Below, in pieces: positions 48,285-57,368 of a stretch of DNA of 64,000 bases. The stretch comes from Alloalcanivorax balearicus MACL04 (GTDB lineage: Bacteria > Pseudomonadota > Gammaproteobacteria > Pseudomonadales > Alcanivoracaceae), in the NCBI RefSeq assembly GCF_025532145.1, contig NZ_ARXS01000005.1:1-64000 (forward strand), in the 5' to 3' direction. The notes below the pieces were generated by a model. That model worked only from the letters and a program-made list of their open reading frames with translations, was not told where the DNA came from and searched no databases. A program made the translations under genes and the position numbers. Each line of letters opens with the position of its first letter. Within the stretch, counting starts at the first letter, position 1.

Positions 48285-49367
48285 TTACCTCAGTTTCAGG
48301 GTCGCCAGACCCACCAGTACGAGCATTACGGTAATAATCCAGAACCGGACGATGATCTTCGGTTCCGGCCACCCCTTCAGTTCAAAGTGGTGGTGGATGG
48401 GCGCCATACGGAAGATGCGCCGACCGGTGAGCTTGAACGACGCCACCTGCAACATCACCGACACGGTCTCCATCACGAACACGCCGCCCATGATGAACAA
48501 CACGATTTCCTGGCGGACGATCACCGCCATCACGCCGAGCACCGCGCCCAGCGCCAACGCGCCCACATCGCCCATGAACACCTGGGCCGGATAGGCGTTG
48601 AACCAGAGAAAGCCAAGCCCCGCTCCGCACAGACCGGCGACGATCACCACCAGTTCGCCGGCACCGGCGATATAGGGGATCTGCAGGTAGGTGGCGAACT
48701 CGGCGTGGCCACTGGCGTAGGCGAAAATACCCAGCGCCGCCGCCACCAGCACGGTGGGCATGATCGCCAGCCCGTCCAGGCCATCGGTCAGGTTGACCGC
48801 GTTGGAGGTGCCGTTGATGACGAAATAGGTCAGCACCACATAGAACCAGCTCAGGTTGATGGCCACGTTCTTGAAGAACGGCACGATCAATTGCGTTTCC
48901 GCCGGGCTTTGTGCGGTGAAGAACAGCACCAGTGCCGCGCCCAGCGCCCCCACCGACTGCCAGAAGTATTTCCAGCGCGCGGGCAGGCCGCGCGGGTTCT
49001 TTTCGATCACCTTGCGCCAGTCGTCCACCCAGCCGACGGCGCCGAACACCACCAGCACGCCCAGTGTTACCCAGACGTACCGATTGGACAGGTCCGCCCA
49101 CAGCAGCGTCGCCACGGCGATGGAAACCAGGATCAGGCCGCCGCCCATGGTCGGCGTGCCGGCCTTGCTCAGATGGCTCTTCGGGCCATCGTCCCGGATC
49201 GCCTGGCCGACCTGTTTTTCCTGCAGTTTGCGAATCATCACCGGCCCGATCCAGAACGCCAGGAACAGCGCGGTGAGCACCGCCATGATGGCGCGCATGG
49301 TGATGTACTGGAAAACCAGGAATCCGCTGTACAGGCTCGATAGATTCTCCGCCAGCCAAAGCAGCAT
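48285..49367 (-). CDS. mraY: Phospho-MurNAc-pentapeptide transferase MraY
   Basis: Integral membrane enzyme that makes lipid I from UDP-MurNAc-pentapeptide and undecaprenyl phosphate; 360 residues, about ten helices. Catalytic motifs: [30 protein letters not shown] and the [12 protein letters not shown] loop near the C-terminus. The ATG immediately follows the murF stop codon. Confidence 0.98.
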   Translation of the reverse strand: MLLWLAENLSSLYSGFLVFQYITMRAIMAVLTALFLAFWIGPVMIRKLQEKQVGQAIRDDGPKSHLSKAGTPTMGGGLILVSIAVATLLWADLSNRYVWVTLGVLVVFGAVGWVDDWRKVIEKNPRGLPARWKYFWQSVGALGAALVLFFTAQSPAETQLIVPFFKNVAINLSWFYVVLTYFVINGTSNAVNLTDGLDGLAIMPTVLVAAALGIFAYASGHAEFATYLQIPYIAGAGELVVIVAGLCGAGLGFLWFNAYPAQVFMGDVGALALGAVLGVMAVIVRQEIVLFIMGGVFVMETVSVMLQVASFKLTGRRIFRMAPIHHHFELKGWPEPKIIVRFWIITVMLVLVGLATLKLR

Positions 49368-50699
49368 TTAGTGTCCCCCCTTGAGTTCTTCAAGCCGGTG
49401 CACCACAAGCTCCATGCGGGCAGTGCGTGAGCCTTTCACCAATACCGTGCCGCCAGCGTCGAGAACCGTGCCGGCATGCGCGGCGGCGTCATCGTGATCC
49501 GCCGCCAGAACGGCGCCTTCGCCGAAGCCCGCCGCGGCGGCTTCCGCCCCGGGCATGGCAATCAAAACATCCAGATCCCGGGACGCTTCTTCGCCCAGGG
49601 AACGCATGATGTCGCCGGCGCCGGGCCCCAATTCCCCCAAAGCCCCCAGCACCAGAGTTCGCGGCGCCGGCCGGTCGGCCAGCCAGCGCACCGCCGCCCG
49701 CACCGAACCGGGATTGGCGTTGTAGGTGTCATCCACCAACAGGCCGCTCCCCAGCTTCTTCAGATTCATCCGCCCCGGCACCGGACTCAGCGATTGCCAG
49801 CGGCCGATCACGTCGGCCAGCTCAACCCCCAGAGCACTGACGGCTGCCAGTGCCAACAAAGCGTTCTCTACTTGGTGGGCGCCGGCCAGCGGCACCCGCA
49901 CCGGCAGTCCCTGAGGCATCAGCCGGAAACGCACCTCGGCGTCCTCCAGAACCACCTCTTCGGCACGCAGCGCGCCATCCGCGCCGCCAACGCGGACCAC
50001 GTTCAAACCGCGCTTGGCCGCTTCCCCGGCGAAGAAGTCGGCGAAGCCATCGGCGTTGTTGATCACCGCGGTGGCACCCGCCGCACAGCCAGAGAAAATC
50101 TCCGCCTTGGCGCGGGCAATGCCTTCCATGGTGCCGAAGCCCTCCAGATGAGCGCCGGTCACATTGGTGATCAACACCACCCGCGGCCGTACCAGCGAGC
50201 TGGTCCAGGCAATTTCGCCCGGCGCATTGGCACCCAGTTCGATCACCGCCTGACGCACCTGGTCATCGAACCGCAGCAAGGTCAGTGGCACCCCGATGTC
50301 GTTGTTGAGATTGCCCAGGGTCGCCAGGGTCCCTTCGCCCAGCAACGCGGCGATCATTTCCTTCACCGTGGTCTTGCCGGCGTTGCCGGTCACCGCCACC
50401 CGGGGAATCGCGAATCCGGCGGCGTAACCCGCCGCCAGCAGGCCCAGCCCACGGCGCGAATCCGCCACCGTCACCTGGGACTCGAAAACGTCCTGATCGG
50501 TTTCCACCAGCGCGGCCACGGCGCCGGCTTCACGGGCCTGCTCCAGGAAGGCATGGCCGTCGAAGCGTTCGCCACGCAGGGCCACGAACAAGGTACCAGC
50601 GGACAATCGGCGGGTATCGGTGGACACCGCGCTGATATCCCGGTCGGCGCCGCGCAGTACGCCACCGGTCCACTCGCTGATCCGTGACAGACGCATCAT
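49368..50699 (-). CDS. murF: UDP-MurNAc-tripeptide--D-Ala-D-Ala ligase
   Basis: Adds the D-Ala-D-Ala made by DdlB; 443 residues. The N-terminal substrate domain ([16 protein letters not shown]) is followed by the ATP loop [16 protein letters not shown] and [16 protein letters not shown]. It starts at the first of two adjacent ATG codons; the second coincides with the murE stop. Confidence 0.97.
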   Translation of the reverse strand: MMRLSRISEWTGGVLRGADRDISAVSTDTRRLSAGTLFVALRGERFDGHAFLEQAREAGAVAALVETDQDVFESQVTVADSRRGLGLLAAGYAAGFAIPRVAVTGNAGKTTVKEMIAALLGEGTLATLGNLNNDIGVPLTLLRFDDQVRQAVIELGANAPGEIAWTSSLVRPRVVLITNVTGAHLEGFGTMEGIARAKAEIFSGCAAGATAVINNADGFADFFAGEAAKRGLNVVRVGGADGALRAEEVVLEDAEVRFRLMPQGLPVRVPLAGAHQVENALLALAAVSALGVELADVIGRWQSLSPVPGRMNLKKLGSGLLVDDTYNANPGSVRAAVRWLADRPAPRTLVLGALGELGPGAGDIMRSLGEEASRDLDVLIAMPGAEAAAAGFGEGAVLAADHDDAAAHAGTVLDAGGTVLVKGSRTARMELVVHRLEELKGGH

Positions 50700-52168
50700 G
50701 CCTGCCCTCCCCGGCGTGCCAGCGCCGCCCGGGCCAGCGCCCGATCGTCCATGGGATAACGATGGCCGGCCACTTCCTGATAACGTTCGTGGCCTTTGCC
50801 GGCGATCAATACCACATCACCGGCCTCGGCTTCGGCGATGGCCCTGGCCACGGCTTCGGGCCGGTCGCTCAGACATAGCGCTGCTTGCGGCCGGTTCATG
50901 CCACCACGGATTTGTTCGATGATGCCTTCCGGCGCCTCATTGCGCGGGTTATCGCTGGTGAGCACCACGCGGTCGGCCAGCTTTTCCGCCACCGCGCCCA
51001 TCAGCGGGCGCTTGCCGGTGTCACGGTCACCGCCGCAACCCACCACGCACCACAGCCGACCGGGGAAATGACCGCGCACACCGCTCAGGGCCTTCTCCAG
51101 ACCGTCCGGTGTATGGGCGTAATCCACTACCACTACCGGCTGCCCCGGCTGGCACAGGGATTCCATCCGTCCCGGCACCGACGTCAGCGCGCCCAGTCCC
51201 TGACTGAGCGCCTCGTTGTCCCAACCCAATCCGTGCAGAACACCGGCCACCGCCATCACATTGCTCAAATTGAAGTCGCCGTACAGCGGCAGACGCAGGG
51301 ATACCGGCTCGCCACCCACGCTCAATACCATTTCCATGCCTTCTGGCAGGGCGCGATGCTCCAGACAACGAACGGTGGCGCCATCCGTGGATCCAAACGT
51401 CACGCAACGCACACCATCGTCAAGGCTGGCCACCAGCGTGGAAGCGGCCTCGTCGTCGGTGTTGATCACCGCCATGGCCAGCCCCGGACGGGTGAACAAA
51501 GAACACTTGGCGTTCAGATAGGCGTCCATGCTGCCGTGGTAATCCAGATGGTCGCGGCTGAGGTTGCTGAACACCGCGCAGGGCACTCTGGTGTCCCCCA
51601 GACGCCCCTGATCGAGAGCGTGGGAGGACACTTCCATGGCAACGTAATCGGCGCCTTTTTCCCGCAGACCGTACAATGCCGACTGCAGGGTGATCGGGTC
51701 CGGCGTGGTGTGGCCGGTATCCGCTTCTTCCCCTTTCAGTCCCACCCCCAGGGTACCGACCAGTCCACAGCGGTGGCCGACGGCGTCAAGGGCGTCGCGC
51801 AGGAACCAGGTAATACTGGTTTTACCGTTGGTGCCGGTCACTCCGACAACGTTCAGTTGGTTGGCGGGGCAGCCATAAAAACGGGCGGCCAGGGTACCGA
51901 TCCCGCGGCCAAGCCCGGGAATCCCGATGCGCGGCACCGCGCCGCTCTGGTCAACGGTGAAGGCGTCGCCTTCCTGCAGGATGGCCGCGGCTCCGGCCTC
52001 GACGGCGGCACCGATATAACTGCGGCCATCAGCACGGAATCCGGGCACCGCCAGGAACACATCACCGGGGCGGACCGCCCGGCTGTCCAGCCGCAGCGCC
52101 ATAACCGGCAAGCCGGCCAGGTCGGCCGGCAATGCAAGATCGGTCAGCAATTGGCCCAGGGTGATCAT
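50696..52168 (-). CDS. murE: UDP-MurNAc-L-Ala-D-Glu--meso-DAP ligase
   Basis: Adds the third stem residue; 490 residues. ATP loop [15 protein letters not shown], and the motif [17 protein letters not shown] indicates meso-diaminopimelate, as expected for a Gram-negative cell wall. [15 protein letters not shown] is also conserved. ATGA overlap with ftsI. Confidence 0.98.
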   Translation of the reverse strand: MITLGQLLTDLALPADLAGLPVMALRLDSRAVRPGDVFLAVPGFRADGRSYIGAAVEAGAAAILQEGDAFTVDQSGAVPRIGIPGLGRGIGTLAARFYGCPANQLNVVGVTGTNGKTSITWFLRDALDAVGHRCGLVGTLGVGLKGEEADTGHTTPDPITLQSALYGLREKGADYVAMEVSSHALDQGRLGDTRVPCAVFSNLSRDHLDYHGSMDAYLNAKCSLFTRPGLAMAVINTDDEAASTLVASLDDGVRCVTFGSTDGATVRCLEHRALPEGMEMVLSVGGEPVSLRLPLYGDFNLSNVMAVAGVLHGLGWDNEALSQGLGALTSVPGRMESLCQPGQPVVVVDYAHTPDGLEKALSGVRGHFPGRLWCVVGCGGDRDTGKRPLMGAVAEKLADRVVLTSDNPRNEAPEGIIEQIRGGMNRPQAALCLSDRPEAVARAIAEAEAGDVVLIAGKGHERYQEVAGHRYPMDDRALARAALARRGGQA

Positions 52169-53904
52169 GTGCGACCCTCCCCGTCCGGCTCACCGGCGAT
52201 GACCCCTTCCGGTTTGTCCGGCGGCACGTGCATGGCACGCAGGGCGCCGCCAACAATGGTGGAGAATACCGGCGCCGCCACCAGACCGCCGTAGTAGGCG
52301 CTTTGGTCCGGATCATCGATCACCACCACGGCGGCGATGCGCGGATCGGTGGCCGGCGCCAGACCCGCGAAAATGCCCTGATAGCGGTGTTCGGCATAGC
52401 CGGTGGCGGTCAGTTTGTGCACCGTGCCGGTCTTGCCCGCCACCTGATAACCGGGGATACGGGCACGGCGGGCGGTGCCCAACTGGCCGACCACGGTTTC
52501 CAGCATGTCGACAATGGCACGGGCGGTATCCGTGCCAATCACCCGCTCGCCCTGGGGTGCCTCATCCACCTTGATCATGGACAGCGGCACCCGGCGCCCC
52601 TGATTACCGAGAATGGCGTAGGCCTGTGCCAGTTGCAGAGCCGTCACGCTGACACCATAGCCGTAGGACAGCGCCGCCCGTTCCACATCACGCCACTTGG
52701 CACGGATCGGCAGCACCCCGCCGCTCTCGCCAGGAAAGCGCACGCCGGTGGGCTGGCCGAAGCCGAACCGCTCGAGCATGGCCGGCAACACCTGTTGATC
52801 CATGGACAGCGCCAGTTTGCTGGTGCCCACGTTGGAGCTCTTGGTCAACACCGTGGTCACATCGATGACGCCATAATCACGATGGTCGCGAATGGTTTTC
52901 GGCCCCACACGCAGATAGCCCGGGTGGGTATTAATGGCGGTGGCGGGGGTAACCATGCCCTGCTCCAGGGCCGCGGCCACGGTGAACGGTTTCACCGTGG
53001 AACCGGGCTCGAACAGGTCGGTGACGGCCCGGTTGCGCAGGCTGGAGGTATTGATGCCACTGCGGTTGTTGGGGTTGTAGCCCGGCTGATTGACCATGGC
53101 CAGAACCTCGCCGGTCTTCACGTCCAGCACCACCACCGAACCACCGGTGGCACCGAAACGTTGCACCGCGGACATCAGCTCCTTGTACGCCAGATACTGC
53201 AACCGCAGATCCAAGCTCAGGGTGACATCCTCACCCGGACGCGCCGGCTCGATCAGTTCGATGTCCTGAATCACCCGTCCCAGCAGGTCACGGACCACTT
53301 TTTTGCGGCCCGGCGCGCCGGTGAGCTGCTTGTCGAAGGCCAGTTCCACGCCTTCCTGGCCCTGCTCATCAATGTTGGTGAACCCGACCACATGACTGGT
53401 CACTTCACCGGCCGGGTAATAGCGGCGGTACTCCGTCAGCGAATAGACACCCGGCACGCCCAGGGACAGTACGGATTCCGCCTGTTCCGGCGCCAACCCA
53501 CGAGCCAGATAGATGAACTCCCGGCTGGCATGCGCTTTCACGCGCCGGGCGAAATGCGCCCGGTCAATAATCGGGTTGCCGGTCAGCTTGGACCATTGCT
53601 GCTGATTCTCCATCGCTTCCTGGGGGTTCGCCCACAGCGTCACCACCGGAGTACTGACCGCCAGCGGCCGGCCATTGCGATCGCGAATCACGCCCCGATT
53701 GGCGGCCAGGGGTTCCACCCGCAAATTGCGAATATCGCCCTGGTGGGCCAGGAATTCATGCTCGACCACCTGCAGGTCCACCGCCCGCACCACTAACACA
53801 CTGGCGCACACCAGCCAGAACGCCAGCACCAGGTGCCAGCGTCTGCCGGTCCAGCGTTTGCTGGCGACCGGTTTGCGTGTCGCTTTGCGTTTGTTGGCGC
53901 TCAT
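52165..53904 (-). CDS. ftsI: Septal transpeptidase FtsI (PBP3)
   Basis: Division-specific class B penicillin-binding protein; 579 residues. A basic cytoplasmic tail and one helix (about 25-45) precede the dimerisation domain and the transpeptidase domain with active-site STVK (in [10 protein letters not shown]), SSN ([10 protein letters not shown]) and KTGT ([11 protein letters not shown]). These are intact, so it should be a functional beta-lactam target. It overlaps ftsL and murE. Confidence 0.98.
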   Translation of the reverse strand: MSANKRKATRKPVASKRWTGRRWHLVLAFWLVCASVLVVRAVDLQVVEHEFLAHQGDIRNLRVEPLAANRGVIRDRNGRPLAVSTPVVTLWANPQEAMENQQQWSKLTGNPIIDRAHFARRVKAHASREFIYLARGLAPEQAESVLSLGVPGVYSLTEYRRYYPAGEVTSHVVGFTNIDEQGQEGVELAFDKQLTGAPGRKKVVRDLLGRVIQDIELIEPARPGEDVTLSLDLRLQYLAYKELMSAVQRFGATGGSVVVLDVKTGEVLAMVNQPGYNPNNRSGINTSSLRNRAVTDLFEPGSTVKPFTVAAALEQGMVTPATAINTHPGYLRVGPKTIRDHRDYGVIDVTTVLTKSSNVGTSKLALSMDQQVLPAMLERFGFGQPTGVRFPGESGGVLPIRAKWRDVERAALSYGYGVSVTALQLAQAYAILGNQGRRVPLSMIKVDEAPQGERVIGTDTARAIVDMLETVVGQLGTARRARIPGYQVAGKTGTVHKLTATGYAEHRYQGIFAGLAPATDPRIAAVVVIDDPDQSAYYGGLVAAPVFSTIVGGALRAMHVPPDKPEGVIAGEPDGEGRT

Positions 53905-54164
53905 GGCCGTGTCAACACTCGCTCATCGGTGGTCGGGACTTTCATGCCCAGCTTTTCTCTGGCCAGGCTCTCCACCCGGGCGTAACTGCCCCAGGTGCTG
54001 TGTTCCAAAAGCAACTGGCCCCACTGGGTTTCCAGTTGCGCCTGGCGCCGTTGCAGCCGCTGACTCTCATCGGTCAGGCGGCGTGCCTCGTGCACCGTAT
54101 AACTGACGGCCAGTGCCGACCCCACTACCAGGATCAGCAACGGCCAATGCAGCCAGCGGGCCAT
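53901..54164 (-). CDS. ftsL: Divisome protein FtsL
   Basis: Bitopic division protein of 87 residues; helix at about 5-22 ([20 protein letters not shown]), then a periplasmic coiled coil ([20 protein letters not shown]) that pairs with FtsB. Its ATG overlaps the ancestral rsmH stop (TGATG). The out-of-frame extension of rsmH would cover it if translated, but FtsL itself is intact. Confidence 0.93.
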   Translation of the reverse strand: MARWLHWPLLILVVGSALAVSYTVHEARRLTDESQRLQRRQAQLETQWGQLLLEHSTWGSYARVESLAREKLGMKVPTTDERVLTRP

Positions 54165-55077
54165 CAGGCCACCCGCTCCGCCACGCGCAGCACCGCGCTG
54201 CGGGCGCGTGGGTTATGCCGCACTTCTTCCTCCGCGGCCCGCCGGGCCTTGCCCAACGGCCGCAGCCGCTGTGGTGTTTCCTCACCCAGCGGCAGGCCGC
54301 GGCGCCATGCCGGACTGGTCGCGGATAAACAGCTTCACCAGCCGGTCTTCCAAAGAATGGAAGCTGATAACGGCGAGACGCCCGCCTCTCGAGCGTTTGT
54401 GCCAGAGTCGCTTCCAGCGCCTCCAACTCCCTGTTGATGTGGATGCGCAGGGCCTGGAAGCTGCGCGTCGCCGGATGCTTGCCTGGATCGCCCTTGCCCA
54501 GCACCGACTCAATCAGATCGGCCAGTTGGCGGGTGGTCCGCAACGGCGTTTCCTGACGGCGCGCGACTATGGCACGGGCAATGCGCCGTGACTTGCGCTC
54601 CTCGCCGAAGCGATACAACACATCGGCGATGTCTTTTTCCTCGGCGCGGGCCAGCCAGTCGGCCACGCTTTCACCACTGCCCGGATCCATGCGCATGTCC
54701 AGCGGACCGTCGCGCAGAAAACTGAACCCGCGGCTGGCGTCGTCCAACTGCGGCGAGGACACACCCAGATCCAGCAACAGACCGTCAATCGGCCGCCCGG
54801 CCTCACTCACCAGCTCCGGCAGACAGTCAAAACGGCCGGCGTGAATACAAAACCGGGCATCTTCCGCCTCCAGTTGCTCACCGGTGGCCACCGCTTGCGG
54901 GTCACGGTCCACGCCCGTCAGGCGCCCGGCGGGCGACAGCAGGGACAACAAGGCACGACTGTGGCCACCGCGGCCAAAGGTGCCGTCCACATAGAAGCCG
55001 TCGTCCCGCGTGAACCACATTTCCAGTACCTCCTCCAGCATCACCGGCTGGTGTGCGTACTGCTTCCCGTTGTTCAT
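54164..55077 (-). pseudogene. rsmH: rsmH with two frameshifts (16S rRNA m4C1402 methyltransferase)
   Basis: Homologue of RsmH (MraW), which N4-methylates C1402 of 16S rRNA. The N-terminal SAM-binding part is normal ([49 protein letters not shown]). At about 54387, after [11 protein letters not shown], the frame is lost; the family segment [20 protein letters not shown] appears in the next frame, which ends in a stop at 54282. At about 54300 a second shift is needed to reach [20 protein letters not shown] and the true stop at 54164-54166, overlapping ftsL. Both lesions fall within 90 bases. Either the gene is broken or the assembly has two local errors. Confidence 0.85.
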
Positions 55078-55094
55078 GCCATGACCTCGCGGCG

Positions 55095-55538
55095 TCAGAA
55101 CGACAGAGCCTGCACGCTCTCGGGCATGGCTTCCTGGTCCAGGTTCTGCTGTTCGAGTTCGTTCCAGGTGTCTTCGGCCCAGATTTCAAAGCGGTGCAGC
55201 AGCCCCACCAACATGGCGCGCTTCTCCAGCCCGACCACGTCCCGCAGTTCCGGCGGCACCAGCAGACGACCATTACCGTCCATGTCCATTTCCACCGCCT
55301 GCCCCAGGAACCGGCGCTTCAACGCACGAACCTGGGCGTGGGCGTCACTCTGCGCGGCTACCTGGCGGGCGATCTCACGCCACTCGGGAAACGGGTACAT
55401 CACCAGACAGGCGTCATAGGGGTGCTGAGTAAGCACGACGCGGCCACCGCAAGCGCTGTTCAGCGACTCACGGTAGCGCGTCGGCACGGTCAGCCGACCT
55501 TTTGCATCCAGATTGAGCGCGGTACGCCCATTGAACAC
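55095..55538 (-). CDS. mraZ: Transcriptional regulator MraZ
   Basis: First gene of the dcw operon and a regulator of it; 147 residues from a GTG start ([19 protein letters not shown]) with a GGGGAAGG ribosome site. The alternative ATG nine codons upstream is less like the family. Two AbrB-like (SpoVT/AbrB) half-domains carry the [13 protein letters not shown] and [13 protein letters not shown] motifs. In E. coli MraZ binds TGGG repeats in its own promoter; such repeats are present upstream here. Confidence 0.95.
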   Translation of the reverse strand: MFNGRTALNLDAKGRLTVPTRYRESLNSACGGRVVLTQHPYDACLVMYPFPEWREIARQVAAQSDAHAQVRALKRRFLGQAVEMDMDGNGRLLVPPELRDVVGLEKRAMLVGLLHRFEIWAEDTWNELEQQNLDQEAMPESVQALSF

Positions 55539-55612
55539 TGGCCTTCCCCTTTTATGTCGGAGCATTGGGAGCGGTCATCCGTCCCACTTCGCCACACCGG
55601 ATGAAGCCTTTT

Positions 55613-55637
55613 TCCCACTTCATCCCACTTTTCACCA
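55613..55637 (-). promoter_or_regulatory. MraZ-binding repeats
   Basis: On the minus strand TGGTG, AAAAG, TGGGA, TGAAG, TGGGA: three five-base repeats with five-base spacers, the arrangement described for MraZ (TGGGN repeated every ten bases). The first copy is degenerate. A further TGGGA lies at 55582-55586. Confidence 0.78.
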
Positions 55638-55648
55638 CATTGCGACAC

Positions 55649-55676
55649 TCTATGGCCAGCGCTTTTCACAAGTCAA
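55649..55676 (-). promoter_or_regulatory. Putative dcw (mraZ) promoter
   Basis: TTGACT (55676-55671), 16 bases, then CATAGA (55654-55649) just upstream of the MraZ repeats. The -35 box is good, the -10 box weak, so the assignment is tentative but the position is right for autorepression. Confidence 0.45.
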
Positions 55677-55858
55677 GTTTCACGACATTGGCGAATGTAA
55701 AAGAAATTCCTTGAAAATCAGTTTGTTAGCTGTGTCACATTGAAAGGGGAATAAAGGAGGGGAAATTGGTTCTGAAACTAATCAGACAGCTGCGCCCTGG
55801 AGCTGAGAAAGCACTTTAAGTATTAGATCATTTAGAAATAATAAATTATATTTAATGT

Positions 55859-56671
55859 TTATTTTGTTCTTTCTGGGTGAGCGCCAACTCTCCCGGGAAG
55901 CCGGTAATGCTCCACCCCCATCAAGTCGGGGCCACATTCCAACCGTTCCAGCCAATCCAGAAAGCGCCCAATGGTCACTCGAGACGCAAAATAGCCCCCG
56001 TGCTGCGGCACGATCATTGCCGGACTCAATTCCCGCACCATGCGCACCCAGTAGCGACAAGCACGGTTGCCAGCCATGTAGCGCCGATGAAACCCGGCCA
56101 TGGCCGGAATGTGATCCTCGAAACGGCTCACCTCGCCTTCCTCCCCACCCAGAGAGGCGCCGATATCACCGGAAAACAGGATGCGGCTGAGTGGATCGTA
56201 AAAACTGAAATTACCCACCGAATGCAAGAAGTGGGCGGGCAAGGCCCACAGTTCCGAATCCGCGAACGGCAATATCGCCCCTTTGTCCGGCAGCGCCAGA
56301 ATCCGCTCCTGCCATTGCTCGCCCACCCGCGAAGTGACAAAGGTGGACGCCAGATGGGGCAGAAACCGCGACCAGAGCCGGGATACCGCCACCTTGCAGT
56401 GGGAATGCAACATCCAGCGCGGCAGCGAGGCGATGATATCCGGGTCCTGGTGGGACGCCAGAATGTAGGTGAGATCACGCAGGTTGAGATGACGGCTCAA
56501 TTCGATGGTCAGAGGGGTATAGGTAAGATCGCCGCCGGGATCGATCAGCGCGCCCTGTTCGCCATGGCGAATGGCGAACTGATTGGCCTGCACGCCTTCG
56601 CCCTGGACCAGATCATGAAATCTGGCCACCACGTGATCGCCCTGTTGGAACAGAATATCCGCCCGTGTCAT
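55859..56671 (-). CDS. MBL-fold protein of the flavodiiron/ODP type
   Basis: Stand-alone metallo-beta-lactamase-fold protein of 270 residues resembling the di-iron domain of flavodiiron NO/O2 reductases, without the flavodoxin part. Metal motif LASHQDPDIIASLP (H74, D76, D78; the usual HxExDH has a Asp for Glu change and no second His), HSVGNFSFYDPLSRILFSGDIGAS with the bridging Asp, and MIVPQHGGYF. The start MTRADILFQQG is required because a longer frame would run into rnpB. Two perfect FNR/ANR boxes upstream suggest oxygen- or NO-responsive expression. Sensor or reductase role is not resolved. Confidence 0.8.
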   Translation of the reverse strand: MTRADILFQQGDHVVARFHDLVQGEGVQANQFAIRHGEQGALIDPGGDLTYTPLTIELSRHLNLRDLTYILASHQDPDIIASLPRWMLHSHCKVAVSRLWSRFLPHLASTFVTSRVGEQWQERILALPDKGAILPFADSELWALPAHFLHSVGNFSFYDPLSRILFSGDIGASLGGEEGEVSRFEDHIPAMAGFHRRYMAGNRACRYWVRMVRELSPAMIVPQHGGYFASRVTIGRFLDWLERLECGPDLMGVEHYRLPGRVGAHPERTK

Positions 56672-56683
56672 CGCGCCTCCTCC

Positions 56684-56697
56684 TTGATGTAAATCAA
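56684..56697 (-). promoter_or_regulatory. FNR/ANR-type box, proximal
   Basis: TTGATGTAAATCAA matches the FNR/Anr consensus TTGAT-N4-ATCAA exactly. It lies 13 bases before the MBL-gene start codon and would overlap a start site driven by the distal box. Confidence 0.8.
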
Positions 56698-56726
56698 GTA
56701 TTTTGCATAGGCGCGACGGAGGGCAC

Positions 56727-56740
56727 TTGATCTGTATCAA
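56727..56740 (-). promoter_or_regulatory. FNR/ANR-type box, distal
   Basis: TTGATCTGTATCAA is a second exact match, 43 bases from the first, centre to centre. A CAAAAT box (56705-56700) would place it close to -41, the class II activator position. It directly abuts the rnpB terminator stem. Confidence 0.8.
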
Positions 56741-56759
56741 GACCCGTCCAGGACGGGTC
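56741..56759 (-). terminator. Probable rnpB terminator
   Basis: GACCCGTCC, one base, GGACGGGTC: a perfect nine-base stem about 20 bases past the mature end of RNase P RNA, followed on the minus strand by TTGAT. It has few T residues, so efficiency is uncertain. Confidence 0.5.
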
Positions 56760-56780
56760 CCGACATTGAGGCAATAAGGT

Positions 56781-57132
56781 GGGCCGGTCGATAAGCCGGG
56801 TTCTGTCGTGGGCAGCCATTCATCTGGGATCCCCGTCACCGGGGACCTCTAGCGACCTACCCGGATCCAGCGCGGGCCACGCCATTGGATCCCTATTTGG
56901 TCTTGCTCCGGGTGGGGTTTACCCTGCCACCGCTGTTACCAGCGGCGCGGTGCGCTCTTACCGCACCTTTTCACCCTTACCCGCCCCCGAAGGAACAGGC
57001 GGTCTATTTTCTGCGGCACTGGCCGTAGCCACACCGTCACCAGTGTGGCCCCCAGGCGTTACCTGGCACCCTGCCCTGTGGAGCCCGGACTTTCCTCCAG
57101 CGGTTTCCCGCCAGCGGCTGCCTGACCGACCC
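56781..57132 (-). ncRNA. rnpB: RNase P RNA (type A)
   Basis: Catalytic RNA of RNase P, which trims tRNA 5' ends. On the minus strand the sequence contains the conserved GAGGAAAGTCCGGGCTCCAC, CAGGGTGCCAGGTAACGCCT, AAGGGTGAAAAGGTGCGGTAAG, CTCCGGAGCAAG-like (CCCGGAGCAAGACCAAATAG) and CGACAGAACCCGGCTTATCG blocks. P1 forms from GGGTCGGTC (5' end) and GACCGGCCC (3' end), which fixes the length at about 352 bases. It lies between the MBL-fold gene and rsmI, as rnpB does near mraZ in Pseudomonas. Confidence 0.97.
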
Positions 57133-57151
57133 GGGCGCAGCATAATGGATT

Positions 57152-57368
57152 CAGTTAATAGTGAACAGGGAATAGTTAATAGTTGCGCGAGCAGCGACAG
57201 AGTGTCCTTAAAGGTACCAGGCCGCGCCCAGCCCCAGGAGGCACTCTTCCCGCTTTTCAAAGAAGGCTCGGGCACCAAACCAAGAATTGCGGATAAGCAA
57301 GGGCGTTTTGCAAAACCGCAACGCCTCTTGTTTTTCGCTGTTACCTATTCACTATTCACTGTTAACTG
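57152..57368. mobile_element. Small inverted-repeat element between rnpB and rsmI
   Basis: The left end CAGTTAATAGTGAACAGGGA.. (57152-57182) and right end ..TATTCACTGTTAACTG (57338-57368) are 31-base inverted repeats with about five mismatches, giving a unit of about 217 bases with no coding frame. The interior has one further stem (CAAGGGCGTT..AACGCCTCTTG). The right end supplies the last residues and stop codon of rsmI, and the left end supplies sequence upstream of rnpB. No transposase is encoded. MITE-like is an inference. Confidence 0.6.

Larger units (their letters stand above)
55566..55858. other. dcw upstream region, AT-rich island
   Basis: The 293 bases between mraZ and the MBL-fold gene hold the dcw promoter and MraZ sites. 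A strikingly AT-rich block (about 55800-55870) in this GC-rich genome also contains the 3' end of the MBL-fold gene. A small stem (CAGCTGCGCCCTGGAGCTG, 55787-55805) lies between. Confidence 0.6.

Noticed and set aside
46948-48594. 548-codon plus-strand frame opposite murD
   Set aside because: Shadow of murD and part of mraY; composition dominated by His, Gln and Gly.
54067-55077. RsmH as an intact 336-residue protein
   Set aside because: The last 107 residues are out of frame with the family and overlap ftsL; the true C-terminal motifs are found in the other two frames.
55859-56839. Longer form of the MBL-fold protein starting at 56839
   Set aside because: The extra 56 codons lie over the rnpB 3' end and the FNR boxes and have no family character; the start at 56671 is preferred.
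57152-57368. Possible CRISPR-like or tandem-repeat array
   Set aside because: Only two inverted ends are present, with no regular spacers or multiple direct repeats.
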